Shown: positions 10,745 through 21,025, counted from the stretch's first letter. The stretch is DNA of 58,221 nt from Mycobacterium nebraskense (GCF_002102255.1 NZ_LQPH01000127.1:1-58221); one strand, 5' to 3'. Program-made: numbers and translations. The notes: a model not told the origin generated them from the letters alone.

Positions 10745-11557
10745 ATGACTCTCGAGACCACGATCAGCGACACCGCTCCCCATCGAGCGGTATGGGCGCT
10801 CGGTGATTACGCCCTGATGGCCGAGGAAGTGATGGCCCCGCTGGGCCCGATCCTGGTCAAGGCCACCGGCATCGGACCCGGCGTGCGGGTGCTCGACGTC
10901 GCGGCCGGCTCGGGCAACATCTCGCTTCCGGCCGCCGCGGCGGGCGCCGCCGTGGTTTCCAGCGACCTCACCCCCGAGCTGTTGCAGCGGTCGCAGGCGC
11001 GGGCCGCGGCACAGGGCCTGACGATCGACTATCGGGAAGCCAACGCACACGCGCTGCCCTTCGGCAACGGCGAGTTCGACGTCGTCATCTCCGCGATCGG
11101 CGTGCAGTTCGCACCGGACCAACAGCGGGCAGCCGACGAACTGGTCCGGGTCTGCCGGCCGGGCGGGACGATCGGCGTGATCAGCTGGACACCGGACGGG
11201 TTCTTCGGCCGGATGCTTGCCACCATCCGGCCCTACCGGCCCAGCCTGTCGCAGGCGGTACCGCCGGCCGCGCTGTGGGGGCGGGAGGGCTATGTCACCG
11301 CACTACTCGGCGACCGCGTCGGCCGGATGACCGGGGTGCGGGGAATGCTGGGGGTGAACCGGTTCGACAGCGCCGAAGCGGTACACACCTATTTCAAGAA
11401 TCACTACGGCCCGACGATCGAGGCCTACGCGAACATCGGCCACAACCGCGTGCTGACCGCCGAGCTCGACGCCCAACTCGTCGAACTCGCACAGCAATAC
11501 CTCGCCGACGGCACCATGAGCTGGGAGTACCTGCTGGTCACCGCCGAGAAGCGCTAA
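10745..11557 (+). CDS. Class I SAM-dependent methyltransferase (Rv1405c-like)
   Basis: Encodes 270 residues. The SAM-binding motif I is VRVLDVAAGSGNISLPAA (about residues 49-66), followed by VVSSDLTPELL and, at motif IV, FDVVISAIGVQFAPDQQ, as in UbiE/Methyltransf_11 proteins. The start is fixed by a strong AAGGAGG at 10734-10740. The M. tuberculosis counterpart Rv1405c is a virulence-associated methyltransferase controlled by the neighbouring MarR regulator and induced by acid; its substrate is not known to me. The gene converges with the regulator, their stop codons overlapping by four bases. The second copy present in M. tuberculosis (Rv1403c) is absent here. Confidence 0.9.
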   Translation: MTLETTISDTAPHRAVWALGDYALMAEEVMAPLGPILVKATGIGPGVRVLDVAAGSGNISLPAAAAGAAVVSSDLTPELLQRSQARAAAQGLTIDYREANAHALPFGNGEFDVVISAIGVQFAPDQQRAADELVRVCRPGGTIGVISWTPDGFFGRMLATIRPYRPSLSQAVPPAALWGREGYVTALLGDRVGRMTGVRGMLGVNRFDSAEAVHTYFKNHYGPTIEAYANIGHNRVLTAELDAQLVELAQQYLADGTMSWEYLLVTAEKR

Positions 11558-12042
11558 ATATCGATGTCGGCGTCAAGGTGCACGTCCGGCTCACCGCCGG
11601 CGGCGGTGAACGCGGTCAGGGCGCGCACCAGACCGTGGCGCTCCGGCGGTGGCATCTTCTCCACGATGGCCGCGATTTCGCTGCGCCGGTACGAGGTGAC
11701 CTGACGGACGACCTCCCGCCCCCGCTTCGTCAGCGCGGCCAACAGCTCGCGCCGTGACGTCGGGTGCGGTAGGCGGTCGATCAGCCCGGCCGCGACCAGT
11801 CGATCGACCATCCGCCCGGTGGCGGATGGTTGCACTCCGAGCAGACCGGCCAGCGTGGCCAGATTGACCGGGCCGCGATTGGACAGGATCACCAGCGTCC
11901 GGAATTGGGGAATCGTGATGGTCTCGTCCACCTGCCCGATTGAGCGCGCCGAGACGGCAACCAGCAAGCGGGAAGCCGTCAGCAAAGCGTCGGTGATCAC
12001 ATCCAGCGACTCGTCCGCCGTCGTCGCGTTGTCCGCTGCCAT
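11554..12042 (-). CDS. MarR-family transcriptional repressor (Rv1404-like)
   Basis: Encodes 162 residues. The winged helix-turn-helix is clear: ITIPQFRTLVILSNRGPVN, then LATLAGLLGVQPSATGRMVDRLVAAGLIDR as recognition region, and a wing RLPHPTSRRELLAALTKRGREVV. The ATG at 12042 is preferred; an upstream in-frame start at 12111 would add 23 residues overlapping the putative promoter. A near-identical 21-bp site lies before this gene and before the convergent methyltransferase, which suggests autoregulation plus repression of the methyltransferase, as reported for the M. tuberculosis pair. The ligand or signal is unknown from sequence. Confidence 0.9.
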   Translation of the reverse strand: MAADNATTADESLDVITDALLTASRLLVAVSARSIGQVDETITIPQFRTLVILSNRGPVNLATLAGLLGVQPSATGRMVDRLVAAGLIDRLPHPTSRRELLAALTKRGREVVRQVTSYRRSEIAAIVEKMPPPERHGLVRALTAFTAAGGEPDVHLDADIDI

Positions 12043-12125
12043 GTCGGCCCTTCTCCGGATTGTCTCCGGCCTATCGGCGGCTAAAGAACAGGAAGTGTAA
12101 CAACCTTCCAATGTCGTAGTCAGGC

Positions 12126-12146
12126 ATTATTTCCGACGCATACTAT
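12126..12146 (-). promoter_or_regulatory. Probable MarR operator upstream of its own gene
   Basis: Second copy of the 21-bp site (ATTATTTC, four bases, GCATACTAT on the plus strand), 84 bases before the regulator's start and 24 bases after the priA stop. On the minus strand TAGTAT within it fits a -10 element. Confidence 0.6.
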
Positions 12147-12170
12147 CCCCTCGGGCAGGATTTGGCGAGG

Positions 12171-14183
12171 TCACCCGATGTGCAGCGGATCGATCTGTAC
12201 CCGGACCGGCTCGTGGGCCTGGCGGGCCGACAGCACGCTCACGCCGCGACGCAGCGCCGCGGCCAGCGCCAGACCCTGTTCCCGGCGCGCGCGCACCAGC
12301 ATCCTCGTCACCGGCACGCCGGCCGGCGTTCCCGCCGGGCGGCGCACGCCCGCCGGCAAATCCACCGGTCCCAGCACGTCGGCCCCGTCCGGGAGCCCGG
12401 CCTCGTCGAGCAACGCCGCCACCGCCTCGGCGGCGCCATCCAGGGCCGCCATGTGCACGCTGGGCGGCAGGCCCAATTCGGTTCGAGCCGCCAAGTCGGC
12501 CTCGGCGTGTCCCACGGGATCCCAACGGATCAGCGATTGCACTGTGGGAATTGATGATTCGGCCACCGCCAGCACCACCCCGCCTTCGCCGCGGGAACGC
12601 ACCAGCGCCGCGGCGGTCATCCAGCGCCACAGCGCGTCCTCGGCGGCGCGCAGGTCCTGCCGGCCCAGCAGCGCCCAGGTATCCAACAGCAACGCCGCCC
12701 CGTAGCCACCCGACGCGGTGGGTTCCGCCCCCGGGGTGGCCACCACGAGGGCCGGGCCGGCGGCGACCTCCGGCACGACGCCGTCGCCCGACGAGGTGAC
12801 CACCGCAGTACCGGGAAACGCGCGGCCGAGCTCCTCGGCGGTGCGGCGTGCCCCGACGACCACGGCGCGCACCGCGTCCGACCCACAACGCGCGCACCGC
12901 CGCGTCGGGTCGGTCCGCCCGCACCACCGGCAGACCAGCGCCTGGCCGCCCTCCTGCAACGACTCGGCTAGTGAGAGGGGTCCCGTGCAGTGCCGGCACC
13001 GGGCGATGGTGCGGCAGCGCGCGCAGGCCAGCGACGGGACGTACCCGCGCCGCGGCACCTGCACCAGCACCGGCGCCCCGGCCTGCAGCGACGAGCGGGC
13101 GGCGCGCAGCGCGATGGACGGGATGCGCGCGGTGTGCGCGGCCGGATCGCGTTCGTCGGCGTAGCCCGTGTCGTCGAGGGCGACCACCCGCGGCGTGCGG
13201 GCGCGCACCACCGCCCGGGCCGCGACGATGTCGTGCGCCCATCCGCTGTGCACCAACGCCTGCGCTTCGGCGGTGCGCGCGTAGCCCCCGATCAGCGCCG
13301 CACACCGCGCCTGATGCGCTCGGAGCATCGCCACCTCGCGGGCATGCGGGTACGGCGCCCGCGGCTCGGCCAGGGAATCGTCGGCGTCGGCCCACACCAT
13401 GACGAGGCCCAGGTCGCTCAGCGGCGCGAAAACCGCACTGCGCGTACCGATCACCAGCCGTGCCTGACCCCGCAGCGCCGCGAGCCACCGCCGGTAGCGG
13501 GCGGCGGGTCCCAGCCCGGCCGAAAGCGCGACCACTCCGTTCTCGTCGATCCGCGCGGTCGTGGCCTGCCACAGCGTGTCCAGGTCGCGCTGGTCGGGCA
13601 CGATTGCCAGCACCGCCCGATCGGCGCGGATGGTTTGCGCGGCGGCCTCGGCGAATCGGTCCGCCCACGACTCCCCCGGCAGTGCCTGCCAGACGGCCCG
13701 CGCGGCCCGAGACTCGGCCAGGGCGTCCAGGAACTGGGCGCCCCGGCCGTACACCTCCCACGCCGACGGATCGACGGGCGCGGGCACCGGCAGCCGGTGG
13801 GCCGTCGTCGCTTCCCGCTCCACCCGGGCGTGCCGGGCCGGCACGGCCAGGCGCAGCACGTCCGGCCGGGTCCCGGCGTAGCGGGCCGCCACCGCGTCGA
13901 CCAACCGGCGAATCTCGGGGGTCAGTACCGGTTCGGGCGACACGACACGGTCCAGCCAACCGAGCTTGCCCTGGTGGTCGGTGTCGTTGCGGCGCTCCAG
14001 CACGAACGCGTCGACCAACCGGCCGTGAAAACGCACCCGCACCCGCACCCCCGGGTGGGCGTCGTCCGACTGCTCGGCCGACACCAGATAGTCGAACTCG
14101 CGGTCCAGGTGCGGCACCGAGAGCATCGGCAGCACCCGGGCGATGGGTTCGACCTGAACGGGTGTCCGCGCGGCGCTGGTCAC
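12171..14183 (-). CDS. priA: PriA-like primosomal protein without helicase motifs
   Basis: Encodes 670 residues from a GTG start. It aligns with PriA end to end: a DNA-binding N-terminus (VLPMLSVPHLDREFDYLV), a RecA-like core, and a zinc module with eight cysteines (C387, C390, C396, C399, C418, C421, C430, C433). The ATPase motifs are degenerate. Where Walker A (GxTGSGKT) should lie, residues 165-176 read WQALPGESWADR, and the DEEH Walker B box is replaced by VWADADDS near 263-270. Actinobacterial PriA proteins share this loss, so it is probably a replication-restart scaffold that binds DNA and partners but does not unwind DNA. Confidence 0.9.
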   Translation of the reverse strand: MTSAARTPVQVEPIARVLPMLSVPHLDREFDYLVSAEQSDDAHPGVRVRVRFHGRLVDAFVLERRNDTDHQGKLGWLDRVVSPEPVLTPEIRRLVDAVAARYAGTRPDVLRLAVPARHARVEREATTAHRLPVPAPVDPSAWEVYGRGAQFLDALAESRAARAVWQALPGESWADRFAEAAAQTIRADRAVLAIVPDQRDLDTLWQATTARIDENGVVALSAGLGPAARYRRWLAALRGQARLVIGTRSAVFAPLSDLGLVMVWADADDSLAEPRAPYPHAREVAMLRAHQARCAALIGGYARTAEAQALVHSGWAHDIVAARAVVRARTPRVVALDDTGYADERDPAAHTARIPSIALRAARSSLQAGAPVLVQVPRRGYVPSLACARCRTIARCRHCTGPLSLAESLQEGGQALVCRWCGRTDPTRRCARCGSDAVRAVVVGARRTAEELGRAFPGTAVVTSSGDGVVPEVAAGPALVVATPGAEPTASGGYGAALLLDTWALLGRQDLRAAEDALWRWMTAAALVRSRGEGGVVLAVAESSIPTVQSLIRWDPVGHAEADLAARTELGLPPSVHMAALDGAAEAVAALLDEAGLPDGADVLGPVDLPAGVRRPAGTPAGVPVTRMLVRARREQGLALAAALRRGVSVLSARQAHEPVRVQIDPLHIG

Positions 14184-14257
14184 GGCATCCTCATGCGACG
14201 AAATACGTTGCCGCTCAACGCCTTTACCGTCCGGATGCGAACGGCGACCACCGACGG

Positions 14258-14992
14258 TCAGCTTTCGGCCGGTTCTGGGGTACCGGCGTCGACCGGTGCC
14301 TCACGTCCGAAGAAGAATCCGGCCGTCATCAGGATCAGCGCCGCGGCGTACGACCACCAGATCGGCACCGCCAGGGCCTCGTTGCCCAGAATGAAGCGGC
14401 CGATGGCGATCAGCGAATCGGACGCCGCGAAACATACCGCCCCCACCGCCGTCCAGATCGTCGGCAGCTGCGCCACCATCGCGGCGCACACCATCGCGGT
14501 CAGCACGAGGATGTAAGCAGTCACCGGAAGTGCCAGCTTGTCCAGGTGCGGCCAGAACCAGGCCAACAGCGCGACGGTGGCCAGGCACATGGCGACCACG
14601 GCGGCAATGCGCAGCTTTGACGGGCGCCTCGCCGCCAGGGGCAGGAGCGCGCCCAGGAAACACAAGTGCGCCAACAGAAATGCGGCCAGGCCCACGACGA
14701 AGGACTGCGTCCACCACGGGATCGCCAGCGCCCAGTCGCCGATGGCGGACAGCAGCAGCGCCGGCATCAGCGACCGCCGCTCGCGGACGATGGCGTGGCC
14801 CACCGCGGCGGCGGTCAGCAACAACGCCATCGAAGCCTTGAACAGCGGCTGCAGCACCCAGTGCCCGGTCAGCTCGGTCCCGGGCGGCGAACCCAACGCC
14901 AGCACCGTCAGGTAGACGCCGTAGCCGAGGGCCGCCCAGCCGGCCACCACCCAGCCGGCGGCCACCAAACGAGGTGCGTACGGTACCTCCAT
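14258..14992 (-). CDS. YhhN-family multi-pass membrane protein (Rv1401-like)
   Basis: Encodes up to 244 residues with about eight hydrophobic helices and little soluble sequence. The pattern ([13 protein letters not shown] in an early helix, [16 protein letters not shown], and [15 protein letters not shown] near the end) is that of the YhhN/TMEM86 family, whose eukaryotic members hydrolyse lysoplasmalogens. The conserved acidic residues in GDWAL and ASDSLIA are present, so an enzymatic role is possible but unproven for bacteria. The ATG at 14992 overlaps the divergent lipI ATG; a later start at residue 55 would remove the first helices. I keep the longer form with moderate trust. Confidence 0.7.
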   Translation of the reverse strand: MEVPYAPRLVAAGWVVAGWAALGYGVYLTVLALGSPPGTELTGHWVLQPLFKASMALLLTAAAVGHAIVRERRSLMPALLLSAIGDWALAIPWWTQSFVVGLAAFLLAHLCFLGALLPLAARRPSKLRIAAVVAMCLATVALLAWFWPHLDKLALPVTAYILVLTAMVCAAMVAQLPTIWTAVGAVCFAASDSLIAIGRFILGNEALAVPIWWSYAAALILMTAGFFFGREAPVDAGTPEPAES

Positions 14993-15983
14993 GCCAAGCT
15001 TGGATAACACAGCCGACGAAAAGCCCGCTATCGACCCCATCCTGCAGAAGGTACTGGATGCGGTTCCCTTCCGGCTATCCACCGATGACGGCGTCGATGC
15101 GGCGCGGCAGCGATTCCGCGACCTGCCCCGCCGGCCACTGCATCCCGAGCTGCGCGTCGAGGACCGGGCCATCCCCGGTCCGGCGGGGTCGATCGACGTG
15201 CGGATCTATTGGCCCCCAATCGATTCCGATACGAGCACCGGGAGCGCCGCGCCACCCGTCGTGCTGTACTTCCACGGCGGTGGCTTCGTCGTGGGCGACC
15301 TCGACAGCTACGACGGCACGGCTCGCCAGCACGCGGTCGGCGCCGACGCCATCGTGGTGTCCGTCGACTACCGGTTGGCGCCGGAGCACCCCTACCCCGC
15401 CGCCATCGAAGACGCTTGGGCAGCAACGCTTTGGGTCGCCGAGCACGCCGCCGAGCTGGGCGGTGACCCGAACCGGATGGCCGTGGCCGGGGATTCGGCC
15501 GGCGGAACCATTTCCGCCGCGATGGCACAGCGGGCGCGCGACGACGGCGCACCGCTCATCGCGTTCCAGCTGTTGTGGTACCCCTCCACGATGTGGGACG
15601 CCTCGCTGCCGTCCTTCACCGAAAACGCCGGCGCACCGATCCTCGACGCCAGGGCCGTCGCGCAGTTCTCGCGTTGGTACGCGGGCGAAGTCGACTTGTC
15701 CGCCCCGCCGCCGGGTATGGCGCCGGGCAGGGCCAAAGACGTGTCCAACCTGCCGCCCGCCTACATCGCCGTCGCGGGTTACGACCCGCTGCGCGACGAC
15801 GGCATCCGGTACGGCGAACTGCTGGCCGACGCCGGCGTGACCGTCGAGGTGCACAACGCCGAGACGCTGGTGCACGGCTACCTCGGTTACAGCGGTGCGG
15901 TGCCCGCGGCCACCGCCGCGATGGAGCGCGGGCTGACGGCCCTGCGAACCGGGCTGCGCGGGAGAATCCGGAGCGTACGGTGA
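14991..15983 (+). CDS. lipI: Alpha/beta-hydrolase esterase, hormone-sensitive lipase family
   Basis: Encodes 330 residues. The oxyanion-hole motif HGGGF (95-99) and the nucleophile motif GDSAG (Ser169) define the HSL family (family IV); the Asp of YDPLRDDG and His of LVHGYLGY complete the triad. The N-terminus ([18 protein letters not shown]) is nearly identical to M. tuberculosis LipI. It hydrolyses short-chain esters by family inference. It is the first gene of an operon: nlhH starts four bases after its stop and a flavin monooxygenase follows. A 40-bp stretch at 15432-15471 is identical to nlhH, pointing to recombination between the two. Confidence 0.92.
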   Translation: MPSLDNTADEKPAIDPILQKVLDAVPFRLSTDDGVDAARQRFRDLPRRPLHPELRVEDRAIPGPAGSIDVRIYWPPIDSDTSTGSAAPPVVLYFHGGGFVVGDLDSYDGTARQHAVGADAIVVSVDYRLAPEHPYPAAIEDAWAATLWVAEHAAELGGDPNRMAVAGDSAGGTISAAMAQRARDDGAPLIAFQLLWYPSTMWDASLPSFTENAGAPILDARAVAQFSRWYAGEVDLSAPPPGMAPGRAKDVSNLPPAYIAVAGYDPLRDDGIRYGELLADAGVTVEVHNAETLVHGYLGYSGAVPAATAAMERGLTALRTGLRGRIRSVR

Positions 15984-15987
15984 ATCC

Positions 15988-16953
15988 ATGACGGAGCCCA
16001 CCTTCGCCCGGCCGGAGATCGATCCGACGTTCAAGGCGTTACTCGACGCCTTCCCGATGACCTTCAGCGCCGCCGACGGCGTGGAGGTCGCGCGCTCGCG
16101 GCTGCGGCTGCTGCAGGTGCCGCCCGAAATGCTGCCGGACCTGCGGATCGAGGACCGCACGATCGGTCACGGCGAACACGCCGACATTCCGGTGCGCATC
16201 TACTGGCCGCCCCTGGAGCCAGAGGAAGCGCTGCCCGTCGTCGTCTTCTACCACGGCGGCGGGTTCTGCCTCGGCGGCCTGGACACCCACGACCCCCTCG
16301 CCCGCGCGCACGCCGTCGGCGCCGAGGCCATCGTGGTGTCCGTCGACTACCGGCTGGCCCCCGAGCATCCGTTCCCGGCCGGGGTCAACGACTCCTGGGC
16401 GGCGTTGCAGTGGGTCGCCGAGCACGCCGCCGAGCTGGGCGGTGACCCGACCCGGATCGCCGTCGCCGGTGACTCGGCCGGCGGCAACCTGGCCGCCGTG
16501 ATGGCGCACCTGGCCGATGCGGACGCCGGGCCCGACCTCAGCTTCCAGCTGTTGTGGTACCCGGTCGTCACCGCCGATCTGTCGCTGCCGTCGTTCACCG
16601 AGAACGCCAACGCGCCCATCCTGGACCGGGACGTGATCGACGCCTTCCTGTCCTGGTACCTGCCCGACATCGACATCAGCGACCCCACGGCGCTGCCCGT
16701 CACCCTCGCCCCGGCGAACGCGACGGACCTTTCCGGGTTGCCGCCCGCCTACATCGCCACCGCGGAACATGATCCGCTGCGCGACGACGGGGCGCGCTAC
16801 GCCGAGCTGCTGGACGCCGCCGGTGTGCCCGCGGAATTGAGCAACGAGCCCAACCTGGTGCACGGCTACGCCAGCTTCGCCCTGGTGATACCCGCGGCCA
16901 GTGATGCCACCGACCGGGGGCTGGCCGCGCTGAAGAAGGCACTGCACGCCTAG
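15988..16953 (+). CDS. nlhH: Carboxylesterase NlhH (LipH)
   Basis: Encodes 321 residues, a paralog of the upstream lipI. HGGGF lies at 89-93 and GDSAG at 161-165 with nucleophile Ser163; the Asp is in EHDPLRDDGARY and the His in NLVHGYASF. The M. tuberculosis enzyme (319 residues) hydrolyses short-chain p-nitrophenyl esters and is a non-lipolytic carboxylesterase. It is sandwiched between lipI (4-base gap) and the monooxygenase (10-base gap), so the three are likely cotranscribed. Length and motifs are normal. Confidence 0.93.
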   Translation: MTEPTFARPEIDPTFKALLDAFPMTFSAADGVEVARSRLRLLQVPPEMLPDLRIEDRTIGHGEHADIPVRIYWPPLEPEEALPVVVFYHGGGFCLGGLDTHDPLARAHAVGAEAIVVSVDYRLAPEHPFPAGVNDSWAALQWVAEHAAELGGDPTRIAVAGDSAGGNLAAVMAHLADADAGPDLSFQLLWYPVVTADLSLPSFTENANAPILDRDVIDAFLSWYLPDIDISDPTALPVTLAPANATDLSGLPPAYIATAEHDPLRDDGARYAELLDAAGVPAELSNEPNLVHGYASFALVIPAASDATDRGLAALKKALHA

Positions 16954-16963
16954 GCGGGCACCG

Positions 16964-18451
16964 ATGAGCAGCAGTACTCCCGACTACCACACGCTGATCG
17001 TGGGCGCCGGCTTCTCCGGGATCGGCGCCGCCATCAAGCTCGACAACGCCGGACTGTCCAACTATCTCGTCGTCGAGGCCGGCGACGGGGTCGGCGGGAC
17101 ATGGCACTGGAACACCTATCCCGGTATCGCCGTGGACATCCCGTCGTTCTCCTACCAGTTCTCCTTCGAGCAGAGCCCGGACTGGTCGCGAACGTACGCG
17201 CGGGGCCGCGAGCTCAAGGCGTACGCCGAACATTGCGTCGACAAATACGGCATCCGATCGCGAATCCGGTTGAACACCAAGGTGCAATCCGCCGAATTCG
17301 ACGACGAGCAATGCCTGTGGCGGGTGCAGACCGACCCCGGCGGAACGGTCACCGCCCGGTTCCTGATCAGCGCCTGCGGCGTCCTCACCGTCCCCAACCT
17401 GCCCGACATCGACGGCGTGGACACCTTCGGCGGCGTCACGATGCATACGGCGCGCTGGGATCACGAGCAGGACCTGAGCGGCAAACGCGTCGCAATCATC
17501 GGCACCGGCGCCTCGGCCGTCCAAGTCATTCCCGAAATCGCGCCGATCGTCAAGCAGCTCACGGTTTTTCAGCGCACGCCGATCTGGTGCTTTCCCAAGC
17601 TCGACGTCGCGTTGCCCGCCCCGGCCCGCTGGGCGATGCGCATTCCCGGCGGCAAGATCATGCAGCGGCTACTCAGCCAGGCCTTCGTCGAAGTCACCTT
17701 CCCCATCTCCGCGCACTACTTCACGGTCGTGCCGCTGGCCAAACGGATGGAGTCGGCGGGGCTGGCCTATCTGCGCAAGCAGGTGCACGACCCGGCGGTG
17801 CGCGAACAACTCACCCCGCGTTACGCGGTCGGCTGCAAACGCCCCGGTTTTCACAACGAGTATCTGGCCACGTTCAACCGCGACAACGTGCGGCTGGTCA
17901 CCGAACCGATCGACAAGGTCACGCCCACGGCGGTGGCCACTACCGACGGCGAAAGCCATGAAGTCGACGTGCTCATACTGGCTACCGGCTTCAAAGTGAT
18001 GGACCCCGACGATATCCCGACGTTTGCGGTCACCGGTAGCGGTGGCAAGTCGCTGAGCCGGTTCTGGGACGAGCACCGGCTGCAGGCCTACGAGGGGGTC
18101 AGCGTTCCCGATTTCCCCAACCTGTTCACGGTGTTCGGCCCGTACGGCTATGTCGGCTCTTCGTATTTCGCGCTCATCGAGACGCAGACCCACCACATCG
18201 TGCGGTGCCTGAAACGGGCCCAGCGTGACGGCGCGACGCGCGTCGAGGTCACCGAGGAAGCCAACGACCGGTACTTCGCCGAGATGATGCGCCGACGGCA
18301 TCGACAGATCTTCTGGCAGGACAGTTGCCGGCTGGCCAACAGTTACTACTTCGACAAGAACGGCGATGTGCCGCTGCGCCCCACCACCACGGTGGAGGCG
18401 TACTGGCGCAGCCGGCGGTTCGACCTCGACGACTACCGGTTCACCGGTTAG
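16964..18451 (+). CDS. FAD/NADPH Baeyer-Villiger-type monooxygenase (Rv1393c-like)
   Basis: Encodes 495 residues. Two dinucleotide folds are seen: GAGFSGIGAA (14-23) for FAD and GTGASAVQVIPEIA (from 180) for NADPH. Between them lies FGGVTMHTARWD (155-166), matching the Baeyer-Villiger fingerprint FxGxxxHxxxW. The GGTWHWNTYPGIAVDIPS region is typical of mycobacterial BVMOs related to EthA. Such enzymes insert oxygen into ketones to give esters or lactones, or oxidise sulfur. With two esterases directly upstream, a ketone-to-ester-to-alcohol-plus-acid route is a reasonable inference. The substrate is unknown. Confidence 0.9.
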   Translation: MSSSTPDYHTLIVGAGFSGIGAAIKLDNAGLSNYLVVEAGDGVGGTWHWNTYPGIAVDIPSFSYQFSFEQSPDWSRTYARGRELKAYAEHCVDKYGIRSRIRLNTKVQSAEFDDEQCLWRVQTDPGGTVTARFLISACGVLTVPNLPDIDGVDTFGGVTMHTARWDHEQDLSGKRVAIIGTGASAVQVIPEIAPIVKQLTVFQRTPIWCFPKLDVALPAPARWAMRIPGGKIMQRLLSQAFVEVTFPISAHYFTVVPLAKRMESAGLAYLRKQVHDPAVREQLTPRYAVGCKRPGFHNEYLATFNRDNVRLVTEPIDKVTPTAVATTDGESHEVDVLILATGFKVMDPDDIPTFAVTGSGGKSLSRFWDEHRLQAYEGVSVPDFPNLFTVFGPYGYVGSSYFALIETQTHHIVRCLKRAQRDGATRVEVTEEANDRYFAEMMRRRHRQIFWQDSCRLANSYYFDKNGDVPLRPTTTVEAYWRSRRFDLDDYRFTG

Positions 18452-18463
18452 ACGCCGACGGTC

Positions 18464-19675
<1,212 letters not shown>

Positions 19676-19695
19676 AATCTCAACCCTTCCAAATA

Positions 19696-19714
19696 GTTAG
19701 CTAACCGAATTATA
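19696..19714 (-). promoter_or_regulatory. metK promoter: TATAAT -10 and GTTAGCTAAC palindrome
   Basis: On the minus strand a perfect TATAAT (19714-19709) is followed by the 10-bp palindrome GTTAGCTAAC (19705-19696), close to the expected transcription start, and then the Shine-Dalgarno sequence and GTG at 19675. A perfect -10 is unusual in this genome and suggests strong expression; the palindrome could be an operator. Confidence 0.5.
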
Positions 19715-19771
19715 TCGGCCGCGTCGGGCCGGCCAGCACCTGGCCTGGCGCCACAGCAAAACCGAACCGTA

Positions 19772-21025
19772 TTACCCGCCGCCGTGCAGGAACGCGGCGA
19801 TCGCATCCACGATACGACTCGCCATCAGCGTCTTGGAGCCGTGCTGCAGCGCGGACTCGGTGCCGTCGGACGCGAGCAGCCAGCCGTCGTTGCTGTCCAC
19901 CTCGAACGCCCTGCCGTCGCCTACCGCGTTGACCACCAACAGGTCGCAGCCCTTGCGGCGCAGCTTGGCGCGGGCGTGAAACAGCACATCGCCGTCGGCA
20001 TCGCCCGTTTCCGCGGCGAACCCGACGATGGCACGCATGTTGGGCAGCTCGCCATTGGCGCGCGCTCGAACCGCGCCGGCCAGCACGTCGTCGTTGCGCA
20101 CCAGCTCGATCGTCGGCGGCCTTTCGTCGCCCTTTTTGATCTTGGCGGCCGAAACCTGCGCGGGACGGAAGTCGGCGACCGCGGCCGCCATCACCAGCAC
20201 GTCCGCCGCGGGGGCGTGCTTGGCCACCGCGTCACCGAGCTGCTCTGCGGAGCTGACGTGGACCACCTCGACGCCGGCCGGATCGATCAGTCCCGCGGTG
20301 TGCCCGGCGATCAGCGTGACCTCGGCACCGCGCTGGGCGGCGACGCGGGCCACCGCGTAACCCTGCTTGCCCGAGCTGCGGTTGCCGATGAAGCGCACCG
20401 GGTCGATCGGTTCGCGGGTGCCGCCGGCGGTCACCAGGAGCTTGCAGTCGGCAAGGTCGTAGGGAAGCGCGTCGTGGCGTTCCAGCAGCAGCTGGGCCAG
20501 CGTGGTGATCTCCTCCGCTTCCGGCAGCCGGCCCGACCCGCTGTCGGCGCCGGTGAGCCGGCCGAATGCCGGTTCCAGCACCACCGCGCCGCGGCGCCGC
20601 AGCGTGGCCACGTTGTCGACGGTGGCCGGGTGCAACCACATCTCGGTGTGCATCGCCGGCGCGAACAGCACCGGACATCTCGCCGTGAGCAGGGTCGCGG
20701 TCAGCAGGTCGTCGGCGCGGCCGTGCACCGCGCGGGCCAGCAGATCCGCGGTGGCCGGCGCCACCACAACCAGGTCGGCCTTCTGGCCGAGCTGGACGTG
20801 CGGCACCTCTGGGACGTTCTCGAAAACCCCGGTGTGCACCGGCTGGCCGGAGAGCGCCTCGAACGTGGCGGCGCCGACGAACCGCAGTGCGGATTCGGTG
20901 GGAATGACCCGGACTAGATGACCGGCCTCGGAGAGCTGACGAACGACCGTGCACGCCTTATAGGCGGCGATGCCACCGGAGACCCCGACGATGACCTTTT
21001 TAGCGACCCGATCACGGTCGTACAC
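19772..21025 (-). CDS. coaBC: Bifunctional phosphopantothenoylcysteine decarboxylase/synthetase
   Basis: Encodes 417 residues. The N-terminal flavoprotein CoaC (about 1-190) begins VIVGVSGGIAAYKA and contains APAMHTEMWLHPA with the catalytic histidine region. The C-terminal CoaB (about 195-417) contains LLVTAGGTREPIDPVRFIGN, NRSSGKQGYA and the AAVADFRP and KIKK segments that bind CTP and substrate. Together they convert 4'-phosphopantothenate to 4'-phosphopantetheine on the way to CoA. It follows rpoZ by 18 bases on the same strand, probably as part of a gmk-rpoZ-coaBC unit. Confidence 0.96.
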   Translation of the reverse strand: MYDRDRVAKKVIVGVSGGIAAYKACTVVRQLSEAGHLVRVIPTESALRFVGAATFEALSGQPVHTGVFENVPEVPHVQLGQKADLVVVAPATADLLARAVHGRADDLLTATLLTARCPVLFAPAMHTEMWLHPATVDNVATLRRRGAVVLEPAFGRLTGADSGSGRLPEAEEITTLAQLLLERHDALPYDLADCKLLVTAGGTREPIDPVRFIGNRSSGKQGYAVARVAAQRGAEVTLIAGHTAGLIDPAGVEVVHVSSAEQLGDAVAKHAPAADVLVMAAAVADFRPAQVSAAKIKKGDERPPTIELVRNDDVLAGAVRARANGELPNMRAIVGFAAETGDADGDVLFHARAKLRRKGCDLLVVNAVGDGRAFEVDSNDGWLLASDGTESALQHGSKTLMASRIVDAIAAFLHGGG

